Position numbers and translations under genes: made by a program
The notes under the pieces: generated by a model
What the model saw: only the letters and a program-made list of their open reading frames with translations
Database searches by the model: none
What the model was told of the DNA's origin: nothing
From: CAYUYH01 sp964449175
GTDB lineage: Bacteria; Planctomycetota; Phycisphaerae; SM23-33
DNA length: 12,241 nucleotides
NCBI GenBank assembly: GCA_964449175.1
Contig: CAYUYH010000064.1
Coordinates: forward strand, 1-12,241
Reading direction: 5' to 3'
In this document: positions 6,901-12,241 of the stretch, one piece after another
Layout: each line of letters begins with the position of its first letter
Position numbering within the stretch: position 1 is the first letter of the stretch

Positions 6901-7683
6901 TCCGCGCCGACCACGTCCACCAGCGGACCCGCGGCCACGCAACCCGATCAGGCCGGCATTGGCGCCTTGCCGTCGCCCAGCCGCCCGACCGCAAAGCAGC
7001 TCACCGACCTGCGCGCCTGGTGCCGCGAGACGGCCTTGCGACTGCTGATGTCTCAAGGGCGATATCGCGAGGCGGCCGGGCAACTGGAGAGGCGGCTCGC
7101 CGGCGCGGGCGACGACATCGTCCTGCTGAACCTCCAGGCCACCGTGCTCGCCGAGCTGGGCCGGGCCGACGAGGCGCTGGCGTCGTTGGAGAAGGCCCAC
7201 AGCCTCGCCCCGCACGACGCCGGACTGAGCAACAACCTCGGCTACACCTACGCCGACATGGGCGTCAACCTCGCACAGGCCGAACAACTCATCCGCCAGG
7301 CCGTCCTCGCGCGAAGCGACGAGAGGGACTTCCTGGATTCGCTCGGCTGGGTCTTCTACAAGCAGGGCAACCTGTCGGCGGCGGGGGCGGTGTTCGACAG
7401 GCTGCTGGCCGGCGGCAAGGCCGTCTGGCCCGGGTGCGCGATCAGCTACGACCACGCAGGCGACGTGTTCTATCGCCTGGGCTGGCGCGCCAAGGCCGCC
7501 GAGCTTTGGGCCAAGGCCGTCGCCCTTGCCAAGAGCGAGGAGATGCCCGGCAAGGACATCCGCCGCGTGCTGGCCGAAGCCCCCGGCAAGATCCGCGCCG
7601 TCGAGACGCATCTGACCCCGCCCGTGGCGCCGCTTGGCCGGCGCGACGGCGGGCCGGGCGACGCACCGCGAGGAGACGAATAG
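3916..7683 (+). CDS. Very large TPR-repeat lipoprotein
   Basis: This 1255-residue protein is made almost wholly of tetratricopeptide repeats, which form protein-binding superhelices. Residues 1-28 form a weakly charged hydrophobic leader (Lys5, then LAAWALWTCCIAAG) ending in a lipobox-like IAAGC with Cys29, so a lipoprotein facing the periplasm or outer membrane is likely. TPR helices run from about residue 45 to 957. Those at 768-957 are regular 34-37-residue units. An Ala/Pro/Thr/Ser linker (about 959-1015) precedes a C-terminal TPR domain whose NNLGYTYADMG (1106 on), LDSLGWVFYKQG (1140 on) and DHAGDVFYRLG (1179 on) motifs are common in bacterial outer-envelope TPR proteins. GTG 3916 abuts the hisG TAA; GTG 3940, with AAGG 4 bp upstream, is an alternative start but would lose the only positive charge. 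The partner is unknown. The surface-glycan genes downstream make an envelope assembly role plausible but unproven. Confidence 0.85.
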   Translation: MSAPKQGAVASASGLAAWALWTCCIAAGCAAAPAGEQLARPTPKALLSLDQLQPPIVAPKPASQGEALPDAARSDVLRAERLIAQNDFNAAKRLLDLADAQAPDNPRIAKDLAMVWIGLGDRARAIEHLRRSADVAGDDVMLHLMIGRLEADAGHAEKAIEALRTALLCPAASPDNPLAAEAALALGDLLAKEGYTSAALESYTKLYEWIGLHGREYLSRPVLRQLVLQDAHLLTRRGELLAELKRFDQAREMLTRAFRRDRTSERAARGLMASLLAVGDYDAGEHLLLDLATEPTAEAFLPELAGMLCRTSGDESMPLRIWRASRTDALATGELAVALAQAAETMNAVKAAERITDAALARMPNDTALGRYVAERLLGQGRPVEAVVRLAALLEANGDAVDAVDEFLKSMTGADAGYADIGEQVARRANAETGRLGCVLHYLAGRLASIRGDQRGAGQQYAAAVAADRPFLPAYEAAVDLHLARGRYDRAMQLAEQLVAHSESDEAVAYFAYYLVGRCGLAGGEPMAAAVALEKSYAANDTFTPALVLLAEAYGRLGRQDLAVEALSELVRSAPTDARAYGWLFDQYLAMGQFGPAGAVASRLAQVDGQETTARAMMAELLLVGRRADEGVRLLADLKARDPNNPRVRLLDLRVAISATGGVVAKRQFDRWLGELGDVLASNQADLPAAFILADLLSRAGRHDEAAAVLGELHAANRGLAGVTKAYVSALIHSAQLATADEVLAAARDLAGDPQVWRWRVEVLTGLGRTAEAAKLLEGWLAISRTTQSRDWCRLQLIGIYERLSDYDKAIKLAEDWIAAGADRGDSAAVRAAYVGLLCRAGRYDRAAEAADELAGSDQERLPLRLALIVSLGDAGRYDQAHKLMDEWIRADSPSREVFGQGKVALYAKAGELDRAVAYARAWSDRRPADLGPRQGAVAALVEADQYDRAAELVENWQAAAAAAVATQPATTRAAATSPADSQPASAPATTSAPASAPTTSTSGPAATQPDQAGIGALPSPSRPTAKQLTDLRAWCRETALRLLMSQGRYREAAGQLERRLAGAGDDIVLLNLQATVLAELGRADEALASLEKAHSLAPHDAGLSNNLGYTYADMGVNLAQAEQLIRQAVLARSDERDFLDSLGWVFYKQGNLSAAGAVFDRLLAGGKAVWPGCAISYDHAGDVFYRLGWRAKAAELWAKAVALAKSEEMPGKDIRRVLAEAPGKIRAVETHLTPPVAPLGRRDGGPGDAPRGDE
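6217..6789 (+). repeat. Six tandem TPR units with a GxYDxA...W signature
   Basis: Within the TPR lipoprotein, six consecutive units carry a related helix motif: GRTAEAAKLLEGW, SDYDKAIKLAEDW, GRYDRAAEAADEL, GRYDQAHKLMDEW, GELDRAVAYARAW and DQYDRAAELVENW. Their starting codons are at 6217, 6328, 6439, 6541, 6646 and 6748, which gives periods of 37, 37, 34, 35 and 34 codons. Five of the six have Trp at the end of the helix. The regularity and shared Trp suggest amplification from one ancestral unit more recently than the rest of the array. Confidence 0.75.
6790..6960 (+). repeat. Ala/Pro/Thr/Ser low-complexity linker coding segment
   Basis: Residues about 959-1015 of the TPR lipoprotein are almost only Ala, Pro, Thr, Ser and Gln, with iterated ATQPATTRAAATSP and SAPASAPTTST units. 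The segment contains no predicted helix pattern and separates the long N-terminal TPR array from the C-terminal TPR domain. It is likely a flexible, extracytoplasmic linker; Thr/Ser glycosylation is possible but not shown. Confidence 0.8.
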
Positions 7684-7697
7684 ACGGAGGCGAGCTG

Positions 7698-8450
7698 ATG
7701 TCTGGACATTCACACTGGGCGAAGGTCAGGCGGTCGAAGTCCGCCAATGACGCCCGCCGCGGCCGAGAGTGGAGCAAGCTGGCCAGGAAGATCATCGTCG
7801 CCGCCAAGACCGGCGGCGGCAACCCCGACGAGAACCTCTCGCTCCGCTACGCCATCGACGACGCCAAGGCCGCCAACATGCCCAACGACACGATCGACAA
7901 GGCTGTCAAGCGCGGCACGGGCGAACTGGGCGGCGAGGCATACGAGCCCGCGATGTACGAAGGCTACGGGCCCGGCGGCGTGGCGTTCATGGTCGAGTGC
8001 CTCACGAACAACCGCAACCGCACCGCGCCGGACATGCGGCGCATCTTCGACCGCCACGGCGGGCAGCTCGGCACGACCAACTGCGTCGCCTACATGTTCC
8101 AGCAGAAGGGCACGTTCGTCGTCTCGTCCGACGCCGCCGACGAGGATACGGTCATGGAGATCGCCCTGGACGCCGGGGCGGACGACGTCGAGAACCAGGG
8201 GGACCTGTTCCAGATCACATGTCAGCCGGCCGCCTTCGGCCGTCTCAAGGCCGCACTGGCCGAACGCGAGGTGCCGACCGTCTCGGCTGAGATCGCCTGG
8301 ATGCCGGACAACACCGTGCCCGTCGGCGAGGACGACGCCAAGCGAATCGTCTCACTGATGGAGGCGCTGGAGGAGCACGACGACGTCCAGAACGTCTACG
8401 CCAACTTCGACATCCCCGCCGAGGTGATGGACAGCCTGGCTGCCTCCTAG
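7698..8450 (+). CDS. yebC: YebC/PmpR/TACO1-family protein
   Basis: This cytoplasmic family was long annotated as transcriptional regulators. More recent work links bacterial YebC and mitochondrial TACO1 to translation, especially synthesis through proline-rich stretches. The 250-residue product has the usual length. The diagnostic start MSGHSHWAKV (1-10) is followed by the SKLARKIIVAAKTGGGNPDEN region (26-46), NMPNDTIDKAVKRGTGE (60-76), YEGYGPGGVA (87-96) and the C-terminal ferredoxin-like domains ending YANFDIP. ATG 7698 is preceded by CGGAGG at 7685-7690, a good Shine-Dalgarno with 7-bp spacing. It starts 14 bp after the TPR gene stop, so co-transcription is likely. The frame is open upstream to 7020, but that is the TPR gene read out of frame. 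The family assignment is secure. Confidence 0.96.
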   Translation: MSGHSHWAKVRRSKSANDARRGREWSKLARKIIVAAKTGGGNPDENLSLRYAIDDAKAANMPNDTIDKAVKRGTGELGGEAYEPAMYEGYGPGGVAFMVECLTNNRNRTAPDMRRIFDRHGGQLGTTNCVAYMFQQKGTFVVSSDAADEDTVMEIALDAGADDVENQGDLFQITCQPAAFGRLKAALAEREVPTVSAEIAWMPDNTVPVGEDDAKRIVSLMEALEEHDDVQNVYANFDIPAEVMDSLAAS

Positions 8451-8458
8451 CCCCCACG

Positions 8459-8487
8459 TTGACACGGGGCTTGCCCGCAATGACAAT
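8459..8487 (+). promoter_or_regulatory. Candidate sigma-70 promoter for the DUF4416-wecA-like genes, possibly leaderless
   Basis: TTGACA at 8459-8464 matches the -35 consensus exactly. After a 17-nt spacer, GACAAT at 8482-8487 matches four of six -10 positions, including the important A at position 2 and T at position 6. The predicted start, about 7 nt after the -10, falls on the A of the DUF4416 ATG at 8494. That gene has no Shine-Dalgarno sequence, which fits a leaderless transcript. This is a sequence match only, and the host's sigma-factor consensus is unknown. Confidence 0.5.
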
Positions 8488-8491
8488 TGCG
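8476..8491. repeat. Short hairpin overlapping the putative -10 region
   Basis: CGCAAT (8476-8481) and ATTGCG (8486-8491) are exact inverted repeats around a GACA loop, ending 2 bp before the DUF4416 ATG. If transcription comes through from yebC, this 6-bp hairpin would sit where a Shine-Dalgarno should be. If the local promoter is used, the dyad is instead a possible operator over the -10. A second small dyad, GCCCC (8450-8454)/GGGGC (8466-8470), surrounds the -35 box. Confidence 0.4.
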
Positions 8492-8493
8492 CC

Positions 8494-9045
8494 ATGGCCG
8501 AGGCTACGCGAGCACCCAGGGTGAAGCTCATCTGCGGGATGATCTCCGCCGACAAGCGTCTGTTTGACGAGATGGCCGGGGTGCTGTCGCGGCTGTTCGG
8601 GGCGGTCGACGCGGCCAGCGATGTGATGGATTTCGACTTCACGCACTACTACGACGAGCAGATGGGCAGCCCGCTGTACCGCAAGTTCGTCAGCTTCACC
8701 GACCTGGTCACTCCCGAGGCCGTCGTCGCCGCCAAGCTGCTCACCAACGCGCTGGAGTGCGACGCAGCCGACCGCCTCGCCGACGCCGGCCCGCCCAGGC
8801 CCGTCAACCTCGACCCCGGCTACGTCACGCCGGCCAAGCTCGTGCTTGTGAGCATGAAGAACTTCTCGCATCGCATCTACGTCGCCAAGAGCGTCTACGC
8901 GGAAGTGACGCTGATGTACCGCAAGGGCCGCTGGGAATCCCTGCCGTGGACGTTCCCGGATTTCGCCTCGCCCAGATACCACCCGTTCCTGACGGCTGCC
9001 CGCGACCGACTGCGCGAGCAACTTGCCGGCAAGGAGGAGCCATGA
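8494..9045 (+). CDS. DUF4416 family protein
   Basis: This 183-residue protein matches my memory of the DUF4416 family, which has no known function. Supporting motifs, in order, are VKLICGMISAD (10-20), MDFDFTHYYDEQMG (45-58), RKFVSFTDLV (63-72), VNLDPGY (104-110), NFSHRIYVAKSVYAEVTLMYRKGRWE (123-148) and PWTFPDF (151-157). The conserved polar and aromatic residues suggest an enzyme or ligand-binding protein, but no catalytic mechanism can be read from them. No signal peptide or membrane segment is visible, so it is probably cytoplasmic. ATG 8494 is chosen because the family alignment begins shortly after it. There is no Shine-Dalgarno sequence, and a candidate promoter ends 6 bp upstream. The stop overlaps the next gene by 4 bp (ATGA), suggesting shared expression with the glycan genes. 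Confidence 0.85.
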   Translation: MAEATRAPRVKLICGMISADKRLFDEMAGVLSRLFGAVDAASDVMDFDFTHYYDEQMGSPLYRKFVSFTDLVTPEAVVAAKLLTNALECDAADRLADAGPPRPVNLDPGYVTPAKLVLVSMKNFSHRIYVAKSVYAEVTLMYRKGRWESLPWTFPDFASPRYHPFLTAARDRLREQLAGKEEP

Positions 9046-10130
9046 TGCTCTGGATCATACTGGTCGGTGTGCCGCTGTCACTGGTGCTCTCGCTTCTGGC
9101 CACGCCGCTGACGCAGCGGCTGGCGGCGAAGCTCGGCATGTTCGACGTGCCCGGGCGGCACAAGACGCACAGCCAGCCCGTCCCGCTGCTCGGCGGCTGC
9201 GCGATCTTCCTGGCGATACTGCTGCCGAGCCTGCTGGCGCTGTCGCTGGCGAGAATATGGTCGGCCACACCGCCGGCGTGGCTGCCGGACGCCCTGGCCG
9301 TGCACATCCCCGGCGCCGCGGCCAAGGCGCCGCAGGCGCTGTGCATACTCGCCGGCGCCATGGTGCTGCACATCGTCGGCCTGATCGACGACCGCAAGGA
9401 CCTCGGCCCGTGGCTGAAGCTAACCGCCCAGGTGGTCGTCTGCATCGCCATCGTGGCATTCACGGGCCTGCGGATCCTCACGGCGCTCGGCCCGGCGGTC
9501 AGCGCCGTCGCGAGCGTGCTGTGGCTGGTGGCCATCACGAACGCGTTCAACTTCATGGACAACATGGACGGGCTGGCCGCGGGCGTGGGGGCCATCTGTG
9601 CCGCAGCGCTGCTGGCGGCGGCGGCGAGCATCGGACAGGTGTTCGTCTCGGCCTGGCTGTGCCTGCTGCTGGGGGCGCTGCTGGGCTTCCTGCCGTACAA
9701 CTTCCACCCGGCCAAGACGTTCATGGGCGACGCCGGCAGCATGATTATCGGATACTTCCTCGCCATCACGAGTTGCCTGACGACCTACGTGCCGGCCGGC
9801 GAGACGTACTACCTCTACGGCATCTTCGTGCCGCTGGTACTGATGGCCGTGCCGCTGTACGACGCGGCCAGCGTGATCGTCCTGCGCATCCGCGAGGGTC
9901 GAAGCCCCATGGTCGGCGACCGCCACCACTTCAGCCACCGCCTGCTGCGCCGCGGCATGAAGGTCCGCCCGGCGGTGCTGACGATCTACCTATGCACGGC
10001 CGGCACAGCCATCGCCGCGTCGCTGCTGCCGCACGTGGCCGACAGCGTCGGGGCGATTCTGGTGTTCGCGCAGGTCGTCATCATCCTGCTGACCATCGCA
10101 CTGCTGGAGCTGGGCGAGGGGAGATCATGA
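9042..10130 (+). CDS. Polyprenyl-phosphate GlcNAc-1-phosphate (or related sugar) transferase, WecA/TagO type
   Basis: This is a 362-residue integral membrane enzyme of the MraY/WecA superfamily. It transfers a HexNAc-1-phosphate from a UDP-sugar to undecaprenyl phosphate on the cytoplasmic face, starting O-antigen, teichoic acid or capsule synthesis. About ten hydrophobic segments span the protein. Signature motifs are HKTHSQPVPLLGG (40-52), LIDDRKDLGPWLKL (114-127) with the Mg-binding Asp pair, NAFNFMDNMDGL (167-178), FMGDAGSM (227-234) and VGDRHHFSHRLL (291-302), the His-rich motif of the WecA/TagO branch rather than MraY. AAGGAGG at 9031-9037 is a strong Shine-Dalgarno. ATG 9042 overlaps the DUF4416 stop, and the adjacent ATG 9045 has better 7-bp spacing. 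The gene overlaps the next by ATGA. The sugar specificity (GlcNAc or another HexNAc) cannot be read from sequence. Confidence 0.93.
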   Translation: MMLWIILVGVPLSLVLSLLATPLTQRLAAKLGMFDVPGRHKTHSQPVPLLGGCAIFLAILLPSLLALSLARIWSATPPAWLPDALAVHIPGAAAKAPQALCILAGAMVLHIVGLIDDRKDLGPWLKLTAQVVVCIAIVAFTGLRILTALGPAVSAVASVLWLVAITNAFNFMDNMDGLAAGVGAICAAALLAAAASIGQVFVSAWLCLLLGALLGFLPYNFHPAKTFMGDAGSMIIGYFLAITSCLTTYVPAGETYYLYGIFVPLVLMAVPLYDAASVIVLRIREGRSPMVGDRHHFSHRLLRRGMKVRPAVLTIYLCTAGTAIAASLLPHVADSVGAILVFAQVVIILLTIALLELGEGRS

Positions 10131-12241
10131 GCGATCCGCCGGCAAGGGTCGACGCCGCGCCGCCGAACGGGCAGGCCGGGCTCGGCCGGGGGATCCAGGC
10201 CGTCGCGGCGGCGCTGCTCCTGTGCGTCGTCGCCGGCCGGGCGGTGGTGGGGGAGCTGCCGTTCCGCATGGACCTCGCCAAGCTGCCCGCTCACCCTGCC
10301 CAGGCGGACGAGCTGATGCTGCGGGCCGACCGCGGTGAGATCGCGCGGGCGACATTCGCCTGCGCGCTGCTGGCGGCTAGCGCCCTGTGGCTGACGGGCG
10401 CTCTGGTAACAGGCAAGCTGACGATCCGTTGCGGCTGGCTGGCGTGGCTTACGGCCGCGTTCGCGATCCTGAGCCTAGCGTCGGCTTTCGTCGCGTCCGA
10501 GAAGCGAGCGGCGGCCATCGCATACACCGAGCAGTTAGCGATGCTGTTGGCGTGTCTGCTGGCCGCCCAGTGCCTTGCCGGGCGGCGGCGCTTGCTCCTG
10601 CTGGCTGCGGTGCTCGTCGCGGTCGGCGGCGTGCTGGCGGCCAAGAGCTTCCACCAGGTGCTCGTCGAAATACCCGACCAAGTGGCGGACTTCGAAGCCA
10701 ACCGCCCGCAGCGGCTGGAGGCGCTGGGCCTGGCGGCCGACTCGCCACAGGCGCGGGCGTTCGAGGCGCGCATCCGGGCGACCACGCCGACGGGCTACTG
10801 TGGCCTGTCGTACACGCTGGCGTCGATGCTGGTCGTCTGCCTGCTTGCCGGGGTGGGGCTGACGGCGAACAGGGTCCGCGCCGCGATCGACGCCTGGCAC
10901 GACGTCGGCCGGGCCAAGGGCGAAATCCCCTCGCCGGCACTGGCGGGCGCGCTGACCGCCCTACTGACCGCGGCAATCGCAGTGGCACTCGTGCTGACGC
11001 GCAGCCGCGGCGGCATCATCGCCGCCGGCGCAGCCATCGTCGCATGGGCGGCCGTCCGGCGATGGCGACGGACGCTCGCCGCCAGGTGGCGGTCTGCTGC
11101 GGCCATCATGCTGGTCGCCTTCCTGCTCGGCTGCGGCGCGGTGGTTGCCTACGGCCTGGCGCGCGACCGCCTGCCGACCAGGACCATGACGTTCCGCTGG
11201 TACTACTGGACGGCATCGGCGGAGATGGTCGCCGACCGCCCGCTCCTGGGCGTCGGACCGGGCAACTTCGCAGCGACGTACCTCCACTATCGCCGGGCCG
11301 CGGCCGAAGAGGCCGTCAAGATGCCGCACAACTCCGCCGTACACGCCGTCAGTCAATACGGCCTGCCGGGCGGAGTGCTGTTTGTTGTGATCGTCCTGGT
11401 CGTGATCATCGGCGCATCTCGCCCAGCCGGCAACGAGGCCGACGACGCAGCTACGCCCGCGCCGAGACGCGGCCTGGCGATATGGGCGGCCATCGCCTTG
11501 GGCGCAGCCGTCCTGGCTGTCCGCTGGCTGCTGAGCGATGCCGGAGCGGACGCGAACCTGTTTCTCTTCGACGCGGCCGCGCCGGCCGTGCTGCTGGCCG
11601 CACTGGTGCTGCTGGCGGCGTGGACCGACGGGCGGGCGGCAGAGGGGCCGAGCGATTCCGCGGGCGCGGTGCGGTCGGCCTTGGCGTGCGGGGTGGCGGG
11701 CGTGTTCCTGCACAGCATGATCTCGCCGAGCCTGTCGATGCCCGCGGCGGCGACGATGTTCTGGGTGGCCGCCGGCGCCTGCCTTGCCCAGGGGCGCCGA
11801 CGAGTGCGGAACATCTCCGCGGCGCGGTGGCCGGCGGCGGGGGCGGCAATCGCGGCCCTGGCGGCGGCGGTGGCGCTCGTCTGGCTGCCGGCGCTGCGAA
11901 GGACGACACTGACGGAATCAGCCACGCGGGCCCTGGCCCGTGGCGAGGCTGCCTTGGCGGCCGCGCATGCCCGCCGGCTGGCCGACGCCGACACGTGGGA
12001 CGGGCAGGCCACCGCCGAGGCCGCACGGATCATGCTCGCCGCCGGCCTGTACGAGCAAGGATATCACCTCGCCCGCGAGGCGGCCCAACGCGACCTGAGC
12101 TACTACGCCCACCACCGCCTGGCTGCCGATGCCGCATGGCTTGCCAGCCAGACCGGCGAGCCCGGCCCTGCCGGCGCACTGGCGGAGGCGGCGCTCGGAC
12201 AGATGCGGCAGGCGGTGATGCTGAACCCGATGGACCCGCAC
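10127..12241 (+). CDS. O-antigen ligase/polymerase-like membrane protein with TPR-like C-terminus (3' end outside window)
   Basis: The frame runs 705 codons from ATG 10127 to the window edge without a stop. Many hydrophobic helices cover residues about 24-590. The Wzy_C/WaaL-type core is visible: LTRSRGGIIAAGAA (290-303), a long extracytoplasmic loop with RTMTFRWYYWTASAEMV (352-368), RPLLGVGPGNF (371-381) and PHNSAVHAVSQYGLPGG (400-416), whose Arg and His resemble the catalytic loop residues of these glycosyltransferases. Proteins of this family join lipid-linked glycans to lipid A or protein, or polymerise them, on the periplasmic side. After the last helix (about 571-590), residues 595-705 look like TPR helices (RLADADTWDGQA..., AVMLNPMDP). 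The start overlaps the wecA-like stop by ATGA. Ligase versus polymerase cannot be decided, and a role in exopolysaccharide rather than O-antigen is possible. Confidence 0.85.
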   Translation, partial: MSDPPARVDAAPPNGQAGLGRGIQAVAAALLLCVVAGRAVVGELPFRMDLAKLPAHPAQADELMLRADRGEIARATFACALLAASALWLTGALVTGKLTIRCGWLAWLTAAFAILSLASAFVASEKRAAAIAYTEQLAMLLACLLAAQCLAGRRRLLLLAAVLVAVGGVLAAKSFHQVLVEIPDQVADFEANRPQRLEALGLAADSPQARAFEARIRATTPTGYCGLSYTLASMLVVCLLAGVGLTANRVRAAIDAWHDVGRAKGEIPSPALAGALTALLTAAIAVALVLTRSRGGIIAAGAAIVAWAAVRRWRRTLAARWRSAAAIMLVAFLLGCGAVVAYGLARDRLPTRTMTFRWYYWTASAEMVADRPLLGVGPGNFAATYLHYRRAAAEEAVKMPHNSAVHAVSQYGLPGGVLFVVIVLVVIIGASRPAGNEADDAATPAPRRGLAIWAAIALGAAVLAVRWLLSDAGADANLFLFDAAAPAVLLAALVLLAAWTDGRAAEGPSDSAGAVRSALACGVAGVFLHSMISPSLSMPAAATMFWVAAGACLAQGRRRVRNISAARWPAAGAAIAALAAAVALVWLPALRRTTLTESATRALARGEAALAAAHARRLADADTWDGQATAEAARIMLAAGLYEQGYHLAREAAQRDLSYYAHHRLAADAAWLASQTGEPGPAGALAEAALGQMRQAVMLNPMDPH

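Noticed and set aside
7020..7697. Open frame extending YebC upstream to 476 residues
   Set aside because: The upstream part is Arg-rich, low-complexity and overlaps the well-supported TPR C-terminal domain. YebC starts at the diagnostic MSGHSHW with a good Shine-Dalgarno.
8035..8062. Third copy of the GCCCGCC palindrome inside yebC (CCGCCACGGCGGGC)
   Set aside because: It has shorter arms, a different centre and lies in conserved coding sequence, so it is best explained by codon choice in GC-rich DNA.
8757..9041. N-terminal extension of the wecA-like frame
   Set aside because: It is an Arg/Pro-rich out-of-frame reading of DUF4416. The membrane protein starts at ATG 9042 or 9045 behind AAGGAGG.
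1..12241. CRISPR arrays, tRNA/rRNA genes, insertion sequences, phage or defence genes
   Set aside because: Reading the gaps and coding regions showed no direct-repeat arrays, no tRNA-like cloverleaf, no transposase or integrase motifs and no gap over about 50 bp where such elements could fit.

Overview
This window is 12.2 kb of dense, GC-rich bacterial chromosome with every credible gene on the + strand. Nine genes are supported: an infB fragment open at the left edge, seven complete genes, and an O-antigen ligase/polymerase-like gene open at the right edge. Gaps are at most about 50 bp and several junctions overlap by 4 bp, so most of the window looks like one or two polycistronic units. I see no rRNA, tRNA, CRISPR, insertion sequence or phage gene. 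High GC, the infB-DUF503-rbfA core, the histone H1-like Lys/Ala/Pro tail and DUF4416 together suggest an environmental Planctomycetota-type bacterium (perhaps Phycisphaerae-like). That placement is an inference at moderate to low confidence.

Layout. (1) Positions 2-2986 are a translation/ribosome-biogenesis block: infB (C-terminal 445 residues), a DUF503/YlxP-like gene, rbfA, and a protein with an HhH-GPD (endonuclease III-like) fold whose catalytic lysine position is a tyrosine and whose C-terminus is a strongly basic tail. This last gene overlaps rbfA by 4 bp and occupies the place where truB or a DHH phosphoesterase often sits. (2) Positions 3031-3915 encode a long-form hisG with no other his gene nearby. 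(3) Positions 3916-7683 encode a very large TPR lipoprotein that begins directly after the hisG stop. (4) Positions 7698-8450 encode YebC. (5) Positions 8494-12241 hold DUF4416, a WecA/TagO-type polyprenyl-phosphate sugar-1-phosphate transferase, and a Wzy/WaaL-like membrane protein with a C-terminal TPR-like part. The three are joined by ATGA overlaps and form an apparent surface-glycan module.

The strongest non-coding signal is just upstream of DUF4416: a perfect TTGACA, a 17-nt spacer and GACAAT, placed so that transcription would start at or next to the ATG. This gene has no visible Shine-Dalgarno sequence, so a leaderless transcript for the glycan module is a specific, testable prediction. 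Two intergenic gaps in the left block carry near-identical GCCCGCC/GGCGGGC palindromes.

The most unusual protein is the HhH-GPD-like/H1-tail protein. I see no defence system or mobile element, and no clear new multi-gene system.
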